Source of the DNA: Aquimarina mytili
Lineage (GTDB): Bacteria; Bacteroidota; Bacteroidia; Flavobacteriales; Flavobacteriaceae
Assembly: GCF_016735115.1 (NCBI RefSeq)
Contig: NZ_JAERQJ010000006.1
Coordinates: 62,001 to 126,000 of the forward strand
DNA length: 64,000 nucleotides
Reading direction: 5' to 3'
The notes beneath the pieces were generated by a model. The model saw only the letters and a program-made list of their open reading frames with translations. It had not been told where the DNA came from and made no database searches. Every line of letters starts with the position of its first letter. The stretch's first letter is position 1. Below, piece after piece: positions 8,877 through 18,624 of the stretch. A program made the position numbers and the translations under genes.

Positions 8877-10253
8877 ATGAAGGTTTTATTATTGGATTTT
8901 TATCATTTTCTTAAAAGTACAACCCTAGTACTTGCTCTTTTTATCAACTTCACGCTTGTGGGGCAAAATAATTTTAAGTTGTCTAATGGTGCCAATACTG
9001 ATAAAATAAAGTTCGAATTAGCAAATAATCTTATCGTTATACCGGTAGTTCTTAATGGAGTTGAATTATCATTTATTCTTGATACCGGAGTTGGATCTAC
9101 TATTATCTTTAGTGTAGATAATAGAAGTTCATTAGAGCTTAAAAATGCTTCTAAAATCTATCTGAGGGGGTTAGGTGATGGAGAACCTGTAGAGGCTATT
9201 AAATCGTTAAGTAACGAAGTTAAAATTGGAAATGCTGTAAGTAGTAATCATACCGTATATCTGGTTTTTGATGAGTCGATTAATTTTTCTCCAAGAATGG
9301 GGTTTCCAATACATGGGATTATTGGGTATGACTTTTTCAAAAACTTTGTTTTAGATATTAATTATACAAAAGGGGTTATTAAAATTAATAAACCAAGATC
9401 TTATGTGTATAAAAAATGTAAAAAATGCTATCAAACTGAGATAGCTTTTAGAGATCAAAATAAAAGACCGTATGTTACTGCTAAGTATAAATCACTAAAA
9501 GGATTGATTGATATAAATTTACTTTTAGATTCGGGATCTGGTTCGTCATTATGGTTGTTTGAGAATGCAGAGAAAGGGATTAATATTCCAAAAAATTCGT
9601 TTAGAGACTTCTTAGGAAAAGGTTTTAACGGAGATATATATGGTCAAAGAACTAAAATAGAAGAGCTTCATGTTGGAGATTTTGTGTTAAGGGATGTGAC
9701 TACTTCTTTTCCTGATTCTGTATATATACGAGGAATTCCCATTCATAAACGCCAAGGATCGCTAGGCGGTAATGTCTTAAAAAGGTTTAATTTAATTGTA
9801 GATTACCCGAATCGAAAGATTTCATTTAAGAAAAATAGTTTTTTCAGTAAACCATTCCATTATAATATGAGTGGTATTACGGTACAACACACAGGGTTTG
9901 ATATAGCTGTAGATACTACCGCATTCGGTGGTTCAAAAAGATATAATGAAAAAAGCAGACAATATTTAGGGTTAAACAAAATCGTAAACGAAAAGACGGT
10001 TACATTGTCTAATGGTTTTATTCTAAGGCCTAAATATGAGATTTCAGACATACGCCCGGATTCTCCTGCTGATATTTCAGGATTAAGACCAGGAGATGTG
10101 ATCATAGAAGTCAACGGTAAAAAGGCGTACAACTATAAGTTATCAGAACTTAATGATTTGTTTTATTCTGAAGAAGGAAAAAAAATCAGAATAAAAGTCA
10201 ATCGATTGGGAGTAGAAATCAAATACGAATTTTATTTAAAAAAAGTAATATAA
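8877..10253 (+). CDS. Exported retropepsin-like aspartyl protease with PDZ domain
   Basis: This 458-residue protein has an N-terminal signal or anchor (about 12-30), two aspartyl protease halves with FILDTGVGST (catalytic DTG, about residue 68) and LLLDSGSGSS (DSG, about 217), and a C-terminal PDZ domain (about 370-445, IRPDSPADISGLRPGDVI). Fusion of an aspartyl protease with PDZ is common in Bacteroidota. It probably acts in the periplasm on unfolded or marked proteins, which is inference. A poor TATATTTA element lies at 8864-8871 with TTG at 8838-8840. Confidence 0.88.
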   Translation: MKVLLLDFYHFLKSTTLVLALFINFTLVGQNNFKLSNGANTDKIKFELANNLIVIPVVLNGVELSFILDTGVGSTIIFSVDNRSSLELKNASKIYLRGLGDGEPVEAIKSLSNEVKIGNAVSSNHTVYLVFDESINFSPRMGFPIHGIIGYDFFKNFVLDINYTKGVIKINKPRSYVYKKCKKCYQTEIAFRDQNKRPYVTAKYKSLKGLIDINLLLDSGSGSSLWLFENAEKGINIPKNSFRDFLGKGFNGDIYGQRTKIEELHVGDFVLRDVTTSFPDSVYIRGIPIHKRQGSLGGNVLKRFNLIVDYPNRKISFKKNSFFSKPFHYNMSGITVQHTGFDIAVDTTAFGGSKRYNEKSRQYLGLNKIVNEKTVTLSNGFILRPKYEISDIRPDSPADISGLRPGDVIIEVNGKKAYNYKLSELNDLFYSEEGKKIRIKVNRLGVEIKYEFYLKKVI

Positions 10254-10257
10254 AAAA

Positions 10258-10290
10258 AGAGGGGTTTTATTAAAAAAATAAAACCCCTCT
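10258..10290 (-). terminator. Strong hairpin terminator
   Basis: Thirteen-base perfect arms (AGAGGGGTTTTAT and its complement) enclose a 7-base loop. The T-run lies on the minus-strand side, so it chiefly ends transcription of the DUF1573 gene. It lies between two convergent genes and may act weakly in the other direction. Confidence 0.85.
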
Positions 10291-10309
10291 AACAATATTA
10301 TAAATAAGA

Positions 10310-10702
10310 TTAATTCTTTTCTAGAACACTCTTGTCTAATACAGTCCCTTTAATTTTAATAGCTTTAGTAGCTTCTACAGCATTAGAGTATACGGTTATT
10401 GTTTTACGAATAGGTCCAACTCTTTTGGTGTCATATTTTACTTCTATTACACCTGCATCGCCAGGAGCTATTGGTTTTTCTGGTTTTTTTGGGATCGTAC
10501 ATCCGCAGCTTGAATACACTCTGGAAATTACTAAAGGCGCATTTCCTGTATTCGTAAATTTAAATTGGCGAACGCCATCACTTCCTTTAGCGATTTCACC
10601 GTAATCAATAACTTCGCTTTCAAACTTTATTTGTGGTTTATCCTGGGCATTTATGGTTACTCCCAAGAAACCAATAAATAAAATTAACATCACATTTTTC
10701 AT
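10310..10702 (-). CDS. DUF1573 exported protein
   Basis: This 130-residue protein has a signal peptide (1-19, ending NAQ) and one DUF1573 immunoglobulin-like domain with FKFTNTGNAPLVI and SSCGCT, the signature of the family. DUF1573 proteins are very common in Bacteroidota and are thought to lie in the periplasm or on the surface. Their function is unknown. The promoter region has TACTTTTA at 10725-10732 (minus) with a TTG 19 bases upstream, and the -33 part overlaps an inverted repeat at 10747-10786. Confidence 0.9.
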   Translation of the reverse strand: MKNVMLILFIGFLGVTINAQDKPQIKFESEVIDYGEIAKGSDGVRQFKFTNTGNAPLVISRVYSSCGCTIPKKPEKPIAPGDAGVIEVKYDTKRVGPIRKTITVYSNAVEATKAIKIKGTVLDKSVLEKN

Positions 10703-10746
10703 AGTGTAGGTTTTTTGTTGGGTGTAAAAGTACTTACTTTTTATCC

Positions 10747-10786
10747 AACTTCAAAATTGCTATAAAAAGCATAAGTTTTTGAAGTT
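10747..10786. promoter_or_regulatory. Inverted repeat upstream of the DUF1573 gene
   Basis: Perfect 10-base arms AACTTCAAAA and TTTTGAAGTT with a smaller inner dyad (TGCT/AGCA) could form a cruciform or serve as an operator. It overlaps the likely -33 region of the DUF1573 promoter and lies about 150 bases before valS. Confidence 0.4.
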
Positions 10787-10897
10787 GTCACATTTATGTT
10801 AGAAAATTGTTCTATGGTCATTCCTATTTATGTTCGAATTTTTATGTTTATTGTCATAATTTCTAACATCACGCTTCGTACTTCATACATTAATAAT

Positions 10898-10905
10898 TAC
10901 TTTTG
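10898..10905 (+). promoter_or_regulatory. -7 element TACTTTTG of valS
   Basis: This is an exact match to TAnnTTTG. It overlaps the upstream TTG codon at 10903, which therefore cannot be the translation start, and it supports the ATG at 10936. The -33 element is not clear. Confidence 0.65.
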
Positions 10906-10935
10906 CACTCTAAAATCCAAAAATCGGACCAAAGT

Positions 10936-13569
10936 ATGGCTTTAGCGGCAAAATATGATGCAAAATCGATAGAAGAGAAGTGGTATAATTACTGGATGCA
11001 GAATAATTATTTTCATTCAGAAGTAGATGAGCGTGAATCTTATACTATTGTCATTCCACCACCTAACGTAACAGGAGTATTGCATATGGGGCACATGCTA
11101 AATAATACAATACAAGATGTGTTGATTCGTAGAGCACGTCTTAAGGGGTATAATGCTTGTTGGGTGCCAGGTACAGATCATGCTTCTATAGCTACCGAAG
11201 CTAAAGTTGTTGCTAAGCTAAAAAAAGAAGGAATTGATAAAAATGACCTTACACGAGAAGAATTTCTTGAGCATGCCTGGGAATGGACACATAAGCATGG
11301 GGGGATTATTCTAGAACAACTTAAGAAATTAGGTGCATCCTGCGATTGGGAGCGTACTGCGTTTACAATGGATGACAATTTGTCGGCTTCTGTTATTAAG
11401 GTTTTTGTTGATTTGTATAATAAAGGCCTTATATATAGAGGATATAGAATGGTGAATTGGGATCCACAAGCCAAAACCACATTGTCTGATGAAGAAGTGA
11501 TTTATGAAGAGAAACAAGGAAACTTATACTATTTAAAATATAAGATAGAAGGAAGTAATGATACCCTAACCATTGCTACTACAAGACCAGAAACGATCAT
11601 GGGGGATACTGCTATTTGTATTAATCCTAATGATGAAAGGTTTAAGCATCTTAGAGGTAAAAAAGCAATAGTGCCTATAGCTAATAGAGTTATTCCTATA
11701 ATTGAAGATGACTATGTAGATGTAGAGTTTGGTACAGGATGTCTTAAGGTAACTCCTGCTCATGATCCTAATGATAAAGTACTTGGAGATAGACACAACT
11801 TAGAAGTTGTGGATATTTTTAATGATGATGCGACCTTCAATTCTTTTGGGTTGCATTATGAAGGAAAAGATCGTTTTGTAGTTCGTAAAGAGATTGTAAA
11901 AGAATTAGAAAGTATGGGGGTTTTAGAAAAGACTGAAACCCATCTTAATAAAGTCGGTACTAGTGAGCGTACAAAAGCTATTATCGAACCTAAATTGAGT
12001 GATCAATGGTTTTTAAAGATGAAAGATCTTGCGCAACCAGCATTAGACGCGGTTATAGGCAAAGATGTTAACCTGGTGCCAGAGAAATTTATCAATACAT
12101 ACCGTCATTGGATGGAAAATGTGAGAGATTGGAATATTTCTCGTCAATTATGGTGGGGGCATCAGATTCCTGCATATTTTTATGGTGATGGAAAAGAAGA
12201 TTTTGTTGTTGCTGAAAGTAGAGAAGAGGCACTAATTCTTGCTAAAGAGAAAACAGGAAATACTTCTTTAAAAGATGCTGATTTAACACAAGATCCCGAT
12301 GCTTTGGATACTTGGTTTTCGTCTTGGTTATGGCCAATGAGTGTTTTTAATGGGATTTTAGAGCCTGATAATAAAGAAATTAACTATTATTATCCAACAA
12401 ATGATCTCGTAACGGCGCCAGAGATTCTATTTTTCTGGGTGGCTCGTATGATCATTGCTGGATATGAGTATAGAAAGGAAAAGCCATTTACAAATGTATA
12501 TCTTACTGGTATTGTAAGAGATAAACAACGACGTAAAATGTCTAAATCTCTTGGTAATTCTCCTGATCCTTTAGATTTGATTGCGCAGTATGGAGCAGAT
12601 GGTATTCGAGTGGGAATGTTATTAAGCTCGCCAGCAGGAAATGATCTGATGTTTGATGAAGACTTATGTAAACAGGGTAGTGCGTTTGTAAATAAAATTT
12701 TTAATGCTTCTAGATTAATTTTAGGATGGCAAGTAGATGCAACTATAGAACAACCTGAAGCTTCGGCAATATCCATACAATGGTATAAATCTAGATTTCA
12801 GCAAGCGTTGTTAGAGTTAGAGAATAACTATTCGAAATACCGTATTAGTGATGCTTTAATGACAACGTATAAATTGATATGGGATGATTTCTGTAGTTGG
12901 TTGTTAGAAATGATTAAACCGTCTTATGGGAGTCCAATTGATGCTAAAACATATCAAGAAGTAATAGCTATCTTAGAAGATAATCTTAAAATTTTACACC
13001 CTTTTGTTCCGTTTATTTCTGAAGAAATATGGCAACAAATCTCTGATAGATCTGTAGATGAAGCACTTATTATAGCTAGTTGGCCTAAGTCTGAATCTGT
13101 TGATAAGAATTTAATAAAAGAATTCGAAACAGCTTCAGGCGTAGTTTCGGGGATTAGAACCATTAGAAAAGAGAAAAATATTTCTTTTAAAGAAACTATA
13201 GAGGTGTCGGTACTAAACAGTGAAAAGACAAGTACTACTTTTGATTCCGTAATCAGTAAATTAGGAAACCTGAGCACCTTGGATTATGTTGATGCCAAGG
13301 TAGAAGGAGCACTGTCATTTAGGGTAAAATCTAATGAGTATTTCATTCCTATCTCAGGAGCGATAAATGTAGAGGATGAAATTAAAAAGCTTACTGAGGA
13401 ATTAACATATACAGAAGGCTTTTTGAAATCTGTACAGAAGAAATTGCAGAATGAACGTTTTGTTAATAATGCTCCAGAACAGGTGATTGCTAATGAAAGA
13501 AAAAAAGAAGCTGATGCTGAAGCCAAGATAGCGACATTAAAATCTAGTTTAGCTAGTTTGCAGAATTAA
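10936..13569 (+). CDS. valS: Valine--tRNA ligase
   Basis: ValS charges tRNA-Val and edits mischarged threonine. The 877-residue protein has the HIGH-type motif in [12 protein letters not shown] near residue 47, the editing domain, the KMSKS motif as RKMSKSLGN near residue 535, the anticodon-binding domain, and a C-terminal coiled-coil arm (last 70 residues or so), which is diagnostic for ValRS against IleRS and LeuRS. I chose the ATG at 10936 because an in-frame TTG at 10903 lies inside the promoter -7 element. No T-box or leader structure was found. Confidence 0.97.
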   Translation: MALAAKYDAKSIEEKWYNYWMQNNYFHSEVDERESYTIVIPPPNVTGVLHMGHMLNNTIQDVLIRRARLKGYNACWVPGTDHASIATEAKVVAKLKKEGIDKNDLTREEFLEHAWEWTHKHGGIILEQLKKLGASCDWERTAFTMDDNLSASVIKVFVDLYNKGLIYRGYRMVNWDPQAKTTLSDEEVIYEEKQGNLYYLKYKIEGSNDTLTIATTRPETIMGDTAICINPNDERFKHLRGKKAIVPIANRVIPIIEDDYVDVEFGTGCLKVTPAHDPNDKVLGDRHNLEVVDIFNDDATFNSFGLHYEGKDRFVVRKEIVKELESMGVLEKTETHLNKVGTSERTKAIIEPKLSDQWFLKMKDLAQPALDAVIGKDVNLVPEKFINTYRHWMENVRDWNISRQLWWGHQIPAYFYGDGKEDFVVAESREEALILAKEKTGNTSLKDADLTQDPDALDTWFSSWLWPMSVFNGILEPDNKEINYYYPTNDLVTAPEILFFWVARMIIAGYEYRKEKPFTNVYLTGIVRDKQRRKMSKSLGNSPDPLDLIAQYGADGIRVGMLLSSPAGNDLMFDEDLCKQGSAFVNKIFNASRLILGWQVDATIEQPEASAISIQWYKSRFQQALLELENNYSKYRISDALMTTYKLIWDDFCSWLLEMIKPSYGSPIDAKTYQEVIAILEDNLKILHPFVPFISEEIWQQISDRSVDEALIIASWPKSESVDKNLIKEFETASGVVSGIRTIRKEKNISFKETIEVSVLNSEKTSTTFDSVISKLGNLSTLDYVDAKVEGALSFRVKSNEYFIPISGAINVEDEIKKLTEELTYTEGFLKSVQKKLQNERFVNNAPEQVIANERKKEADAEAKIATLKSSLASLQN

Positions 13570-13606
13570 TATAGTTTTTACAGTATAAAACTTAATTGTA
13601 CTATAG

Positions 13607-13644
13607 AAAAAGGCGTTGATTATTTAATAATCAACACCTTTTTT
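13607..13644. terminator. Bidirectional hairpin terminator
   Basis: Long arms AAAAAGGCGTTGATTATT and AATAATCAACACCTTTTT (one mismatch) form a stem with A-run and T-run on opposite sides, between convergent valS and the acyl-CoA-binding protein gene. It can serve both strands. Confidence 0.85.
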
Positions 13645-13645
13645 G

Positions 13646-13918
13646 TTAATCAATAATGTATTTATTTACCAATTCAATATATTTTAATTTTGCTTCTTCC
13701 GGAGTAAGACTTTTGACCTGAAAAAGAGCATTGAGCTTAAATGCATTTCTTAATTCGCTATCACCCGATGGACTATAAAATCCTGCATCTTCAGTATGTA
13801 TAGCTTGTTTGTAATACGCGTAGAAATGAAGCATAATATCCGGCGGCAATTGAATAGTTGTATTGCAGGCACGCTCATAGGCTTTTTGAAAAGCAATATT
13901 TAATTCTTCTTCTGTCAT
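13646..13918 (-). CDS. Acyl-CoA-binding protein
   Basis: The 90-residue protein matches the four-helix ACBP fold: FQKAYERA at the start, LHFYAYYKQA with the ligand-contacting Tyr and Lys, and AKLKYIELVNKYI at the end. ACBPs carry long-chain acyl-CoA esters in the cytosol. The gene follows psd by 109 bases on the same strand, which fits a role in lipid metabolism, but a separate promoter is possible. Confidence 0.9.
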   Translation of the reverse strand: MTEEELNIAFQKAYERACNTTIQLPPDIMLHFYAYYKQAIHTEDAGFYSPSGDSELRNAFKLNALFQVKSLTPEEAKLKYIELVNKYIID

Positions 13919-14027
13919 CTTAGTGAAACTACTTCTAAATATTCAATAAAAAAGAGGATATTTAAAAGATGGGTTGAACTAATTCCCTGTTTTGAATAAG
14001 ACAGGAACAATTTTTATACTTTTTTAT

Positions 14028-14675
14028 TTATAATGTTGCAATAACGCTTTCCCCTCCTTTTACCTTTTGGTTTAAAGCGACATTCACTTTGGTTCCAATA
14101 GGTAAGTATACATCTACTCTTGAGCCAAACTTTATAAATCCGCTGTCAGCTCCTTGAGTTACTTTTTCGCCCTCTGTAGCATAATTGACAATTCGTTTAG
14201 CTAGGGCTCCAGCAATTTGTCGATAAAGTACTTCTATAATGTTGTTTTTTACTACAACGGTAGTTCTTTCATTTTCCTCTGATGCTTTCGGGTGCCATGC
14301 TACTAAATATTTCCCTGGATGATATTTGCTAAAAATGACTTCTCCATTTATAGGATGTCTCGTTACATGAACATTTATTGGAGACATAAAAATTGACACT
14401 TGTAGCCTTTTGTCTTTGAAATGTTCTTTTTCAAGAACTTCTTCAATAACAACAACTTTTCCATCAACGGGAGCAACTACGGTCTTGTCATTAACGTTCG
14501 TTTTTCTTTTCGGATTTCTAAAAAATTGTAAGATCAAAATCAAAAAAGCAACAGAAACTGTAAATATGGCAATTTGCCATTCTTTGATTTGAATTGCAAC
14601 ATACGAAGCAACATTAATACCTAAGAATAGTACAATTGCAACAGAAATTATTTTATATCCTTCTTTATGAAACAT
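14028..14675 (-). CDS. psd: Phosphatidylserine decarboxylase proenzyme
   Basis: Psd makes phosphatidylethanolamine from phosphatidylserine on the cytoplasmic membrane. The 215-residue protein is of the short class, with two N-terminal membrane helices (about 7-48), SPINVHVTRHPINGEV, and GFIKFGSRVD, where the Gly-Ser bond is cleaved to give the pyruvoyl-bearing alpha chain. It overlaps the end of cdsA by 11 bases, so the phospholipid pair is probably translationally coupled. Confidence 0.95.
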   Translation of the reverse strand: MFHKEGYKIISVAIVLFLGINVASYVAIQIKEWQIAIFTVSVAFLILILQFFRNPKRKTNVNDKTVVAPVDGKVVVIEEVLEKEHFKDKRLQVSIFMSPINVHVTRHPINGEVIFSKYHPGKYLVAWHPKASEENERTTVVVKNNIIEVLYRQIAGALAKRIVNYATEGEKVTQGADSGFIKFGSRVDVYLPIGTKVNVALNQKVKGGESVIATL

Positions 14676-15468
14676 GTTTCAGAATTTGTAAAAATACGTA
14701 TAAAAATGGGCTGGCAAATAACACACTATCTAAACGATCATATATACCACCATGTCCAGGCATAATAGTACCACTGTCTTTAACTCCAGCTTGTCTTTTA
14801 AACTTAGATTGTATTAAATCGCCTAATGTTCCAAAAATACTCATAATTATGCTTATAATCAACCAGATGGTGATAGATAATGTATGAGAAAAAATAGCAA
14901 TCAAGTAACCAGCTAGTATAGAGAAGATAAAACCACCGACAAAACCTTCGATAGTTTTTTTAGGAGAAATACGTTCAAGTAACTTATGCTTTCCAAAGTT
15001 TTTTCCTACCAAATACGCAAAGGAGTCATTGGTCCATGTTATTAAAAAGGCTCCGGCGATAATTAATGGCTGATATTCTCCCGTGTAATTAGGAACTAGC
15101 GTTATAAAAATAATACAGGTAATTAGATAAAATATGCTGGTGCGATACTTTCTTTTTTCGAACATTGGAATAATGCGAATCGTTACCAAGTCTTTCACCA
15201 AAAATAATTCGGTAATAATGGTAAGAGCTAAAACTGGTATTACAAGGTAAAGTTGGTCCTGAAATAAATTTAATACGGCCAATAAAATAATAAAGATTAC
15301 ATATAGCCTTTTATTATTGAGGTGGACTAATTTCTGAAACTCAAAAATTGAAATCATACCGAAGATCAAAAATACTCCAATAAATGTATATTTTGAAATA
15401 AATATTGATACCAATAGTATAACGACATATAAAAATCCCGATAAAGACCTTGTAAGCAGTTCCTTCAT
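14665..15468 (-). CDS. cdsA: Phosphatidate cytidylyltransferase
   Basis: CdsA makes CDP-diacylglycerol from phosphatidic acid and CTP. The 267-residue protein has six to eight membrane helices and the family signature near the C-terminus (KRQAGVKDSGTIMPGHGGIY). The ATG at 15466-15468 gives the usual N-terminus MKELLTRSLSG and starts directly after the LUD stop at 15470. A start 51 bases further upstream is possible but would overlap the LUD gene. It is coupled to psd downstream. Confidence 0.95.
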   Translation of the reverse strand: MKELLTRSLSGFLYVVILLVSIFISKYTFIGVFLIFGMISIFEFQKLVHLNNKRLYVIFIILLAVLNLFQDQLYLVIPVLALTIITELFLVKDLVTIRIIPMFEKRKYRTSIFYLITCIIFITLVPNYTGEYQPLIIAGAFLITWTNDSFAYLVGKNFGKHKLLERISPKKTIEGFVGGFIFSILAGYLIAIFSHTLSITIWLIISIIMSIFGTLGDLIQSKFKRQAGVKDSGTIMPGHGGIYDRLDSVLFASPFLYVFLQILKHVS

Positions 15469-15469
15469 A

Positions 15470-16081
15470 TTATAAATCTTCCAAGAGCAGCAAATATAGA
15501 TTTTTTGAACTACTTCCATAGCTTAAGAAATCCTTTTCTTTTTGTGGTTCAAAATCTTTTATGGTAGTGATATTTGAAGGAATCGCATTTTTGTTTTTTT
15601 CTTTAATACCTTTTAAGCCTTCTCCAATACTTTTAACTAATTGACTTGTAGCTGCTAAAATCACAAAATTATCAGGTAATTCGGTTAATTTTTTTTCTCT
15701 AAGCTGGTTTGAAGAAACTAATATTGCCCCACTATCGGCAATTAAATATTCGCATGTGGCAAAAAAGAAAGATGCAGACGAAGCTTTGACATAATTGAGG
15801 TTAAACCCTGAGAATTTATGTTCTAAGGCTATGTCAAAGGAACATACATCTTTTTCATACCAATCATTTTCCAATAGGATCTTGTCAAAAGAATCTAGAA
15901 CTTCATTGTCATTGTCACAATATAGAAATTTGCCTCCATTTCTTTTGAAATTCATCATAAAGCTTTCATCAATCGGTAGATCGATTTCTGGCATATACTT
16001 ACTGCGATCTTCTAAATGGCGTTCCTTACTCTTTTGGTCTGATTTAGATTTTGAGGAAAATATTCTTCTAAATAGACTCAT
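15470..16081 (-). CDS. LUD-domain (LutC/YkgG-like) protein
   Basis: This 203-residue protein has a LUD domain: ALEHKFSGFNLNYVKASSAS, then CEYLIADSGAILVSSNQLRE and ILAATSQLVKSI. LutC-type proteins belong to lactate oxidation complexes with LutA and LutB, but neither is present here. Flavobacteria often carry this single-domain protein between ftsH and cdsA. Its job there is not known to me. The N-terminus is rich in Ser and Lys. A TATCTTTG element at 16124-16131 suggests its own promoter, driving LUD, cdsA and psd. Confidence 0.85.
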   Translation of the reverse strand: MSLFRRIFSSKSKSDQKSKERHLEDRSKYMPEIDLPIDESFMMNFKRNGGKFLYCDNDNEVLDSFDKILLENDWYEKDVCSFDIALEHKFSGFNLNYVKASSASFFFATCEYLIADSGAILVSSNQLREKKLTELPDNFVILAATSQLVKSIGEGLKGIKEKNKNAIPSNITTIKDFEPQKEKDFLSYGSSSKNLYLLLLEDL

Positions 16082-16123
16082 TTTTTGAATTATGATTGGG
16101 GTATTACAATTTTACGATACCTT

Positions 16124-16131
16124 CAAAGATA
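16124..16131 (-). promoter_or_regulatory. -7 element TATCTTTG of the LUD-cdsA-psd unit
   Basis: This is an exact TAnnTTTG match on the minus strand, 42 bases before the LUD start and directly downstream of the ftsH terminator. The -33 element is unclear. Confidence 0.55.
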
Positions 16132-16171
16132 AAAAAAATCTTAACCTAATTTTCCGTTAGGTTAAGATTTT
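16131..16171 (-). terminator. Terminator behind ftsH
   Basis: A perfect 15-base stem (arms 16135-16149 and 16157-16171, 7-base loop) is followed on the minus strand by a T-run. It separates rsfS-ftsH from the LUD-cdsA-psd unit. Confidence 0.88.
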
Positions 16172-16197
16172 TCATTTTACAAGTAAAAATTACTCGT

Positions 16198-18150
16198 TTA
16201 AGAGGGTTCTTTTACGATTTCTTCCTCTTTTTTTCCGAAAGGTCGTTCACCAAAGATTTTTTCTAAATTGTCTTTAAAGATAACTTCTTTCTCAAGCAAA
16301 ACTTCTGCCAGTTCAGTTAGTTTATCTTTATGTTTTTCTAATAATTCTACAGCTCTTTGATATTGAGTCTCGATAATATTTGAAATTTCTTTGTCGATTA
16401 ATTCGCTTGTTTGTTCGCTGTATGGCTTTGCAAAACTATACTCGCTTTGTCCTGAAGAGTCATAGTATGTCAGGTTTCCAACTTTATCATTTAGCCCATA
16501 AATAGTTACCATCGCTCTTGCTTGTTTTGTAACTTTTTCAAGATCACTTAATGCGCCTGTAGAAATTTCATTAAATATAACTTGCTCTGCAGCACGGCCA
16601 CCAAGAGCAGCACACATTTCATCTAACATTTGATTTGGTCTAACTATGAGTCTTTCTTCGGGCAGATACCATGCAGCTCCTAAAGATTGCCCTCTGGGTA
16701 CAATAGTTACTTTTACCAATGGTGCAGCATGTTCTAGCATCCAGCTTACAGTTGCATGCCCCGCTTCATGGAAGGCAATCGCACGTTTTTCTGCTGGAGT
16801 GATTATTTTATTCTTTTTCTCTAGTCCACCAACAATTCTATCCACAGCATCAAGAAAATCCTGTTTACCTACTGCTTTATTTCCTTTTCTTGCCGCTATC
16901 AATGCTGCTTCGTTACATACATTGGCAATATCAGCACCAGAAAAACCAGGAGTTTGTTTAGCCAAGAACTCTGTATCTAGCTCGTTTTCTACTTTTTTAA
17001 GTGGTTTTAGATGAACTTCAAAAATTTCTTTACGCTCACGTACATCTGGAAGGTCAACATAAATTTGTCTGTCAAATCGACCAGCACGCATTAATGCTTT
17101 ATCTAATACATCAGCCCTGTTCGTAGCAGCAATAACGATAACATTAGTATTAGTGCCAAAACCATCCATTTCTGTTAGTAATTGGTTTAGTGTATTTTCT
17201 CTTTCATCATTAGATCCAGAAAAATTACTCTTACCTCTCGCTCTACCTATAGCATCAATTTCATCGATAAATATGATCGCCGGAGACTTTTCTTTAGCCT
17301 GCTTAAATAAGTCTCTTACTCTTGAGGCTCCAACACCTACAAACATTTCAACAAAATCCGATCCTGATAATGAAAAGAAGGGTACTTTGGCTTCTCCGGC
17401 AACAGCTTTTGCTAACAACGTTTTACCGGTTCCTGGAGGGCCAACTAATAAGGCTCCTTTTGGGATTTTTCCTCCTAGAGAGGTATATTTTTCTGGGTTT
17501 TTTAAGAAATCGACAATTTCTTGTATTTCTTCTTTTGCTCCTTCAAGACCAGCTACATTTTCAAAAGAAACTTTAACCTCAGTATTTTGATCAAAAAGTT
17601 TAGCTTTTGATTTTCCGATATTAAAGATTTGTCCACCACCACCGCCACCGGCGCCACCGCTCATTCTACGCATAATAAATATCCATACTCCAATAATAAG
17701 AGCAAAAGGCAACAATGTGATAAAGATTTCTCCCCATACATTACTTTCGGTGTCATAAGTTACCTGTGTAGTTAACCCATTTTTACTTTTTGCTTCTGCA
17801 ATTTCATTTTCAAAATTTTGCAGATCACCAAATTCGAACTGATAGTCCGGATCACTTGGACTAGCGGGCAACAGGGATTTACTCTTGTTTTTTTGATGTT
17901 TTTCTAAAGATTTAGCTTCGCCAGTAAGAAAAACCTTTGCTTTGCGGCGATTAATAATCACCACTTTTTCCACTTCTCCTTTACTTAAAAAATCTTGAAA
18001 TTCTGAAGGTGATGTAGTTGGAGCTGATCCTATACTACCTCCACCCATAAAATTGAGTACTAAAAAGCCAATAATTATAATGGCATAAATCCAATATGCG
18101 CTAAATTTTGGTTTTTTATTAGGTTCTGTTTTTTTATTTTCTTTCGCCAT
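16198..18150 (-). CDS. ftsH: ATP-dependent zinc metalloprotease FtsH
   Basis: FtsH is a membrane-bound AAA+ protease that degrades membrane and some soluble proteins as a hexamer. The 650-residue protein has membrane helices at about 17-36 and 141-160, Walker A GPPGTGKT at 237-244, Walker B FIDEID near 294, the SRH region around ATNRADVLD, and the zinc site HEAGH at 461-465. A glycine-rich linker follows the second helix. It starts 13 bases after rsfS and ends at a strong terminator. Confidence 0.98.
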   Translation of the reverse strand: MAKENKKTEPNKKPKFSAYWIYAIIIIGFLVLNFMGGGSIGSAPTTSPSEFQDFLSKGEVEKVVIINRRKAKVFLTGEAKSLEKHQKNKSKSLLPASPSDPDYQFEFGDLQNFENEIAEAKSKNGLTTQVTYDTESNVWGEIFITLLPFALIIGVWIFIMRRMSGGAGGGGGGQIFNIGKSKAKLFDQNTEVKVSFENVAGLEGAKEEIQEIVDFLKNPEKYTSLGGKIPKGALLVGPPGTGKTLLAKAVAGEAKVPFFSLSGSDFVEMFVGVGASRVRDLFKQAKEKSPAIIFIDEIDAIGRARGKSNFSGSNDERENTLNQLLTEMDGFGTNTNVIVIAATNRADVLDKALMRAGRFDRQIYVDLPDVRERKEIFEVHLKPLKKVENELDTEFLAKQTPGFSGADIANVCNEAALIAARKGNKAVGKQDFLDAVDRIVGGLEKKNKIITPAEKRAIAFHEAGHATVSWMLEHAAPLVKVTIVPRGQSLGAAWYLPEERLIVRPNQMLDEMCAALGGRAAEQVIFNEISTGALSDLEKVTKQARAMVTIYGLNDKVGNLTYYDSSGQSEYSFAKPYSEQTSELIDKEISNIIETQYQRAVELLEKHKDKLTELAEVLLEKEVIFKDNLEKIFGERPFGKKEEEIVKEPS

Positions 18151-18163
18151 TTACGGTGTTCTT

Positions 18164-18535
18164 TTAATAATTTGTTTCGATAACTGTGGTTTTTGCGTCT
18201 CCCCAAAGTCCTTCTATATCATAAAATTCTCTGATATGTTTTTGGAAAACGTGCACTACCACATTTACATAATCGATTAATACCCATTCTGCATTTTCAC
18301 TACCTTCTACATGCCAAGGCTTATCTTTAAGCTCTTTGCTCACTGTTTTTTGAATAGAATTAACAATTGCATTTACTTGAGTATTAGAAGTACCATTGCA
18401 GATAACAAAGTAACTACATACTGTATTCTCGATCTCTCTAAGATCTAAAATATTGATATCATTACCTTTTACTTCTTCAATACCTTTTAATATTTGGGTG
18501 ATTAATTGATCAGTACCGATTTCTTTTTTAGTCAT
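18164..18535 (-). CDS. rsfS: Ribosome silencing factor RsfS
   Basis: RsfS binds L14 on the 50S subunit and blocks joining of subunits in starvation. The 123-residue protein has the DUF143 fold with FVICNGTSNTQVNAI, PWHVEGSENAEWVLIDY and VVVHVF. It leads a two-gene unit with ftsH and faces birA across 89 bases. Confidence 0.95.
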   Translation of the reverse strand: MTKKEIGTDQLITQILKGIEEVKGNDINILDLREIENTVCSYFVICNGTSNTQVNAIVNSIQKTVSKELKDKPWHVEGSENAEWVLIDYVNVVVHVFQKHIREFYDIEGLWGDAKTTVIETNY

Positions 18536-18624
18536 GCATTTTTTTAATTTGTGTAAAGTTATTACTTTTTATCATTTTAATGTCGTTATTATTCTGACAT
18601 TTATGAAACTTTTACACCTTTTAC

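Noticed and set aside
10903..10935. Upstream TTG start for valS
   Set aside because: The TTG is part of the TACTTTTG promoter element, so it would not be transcribed as a start codon.
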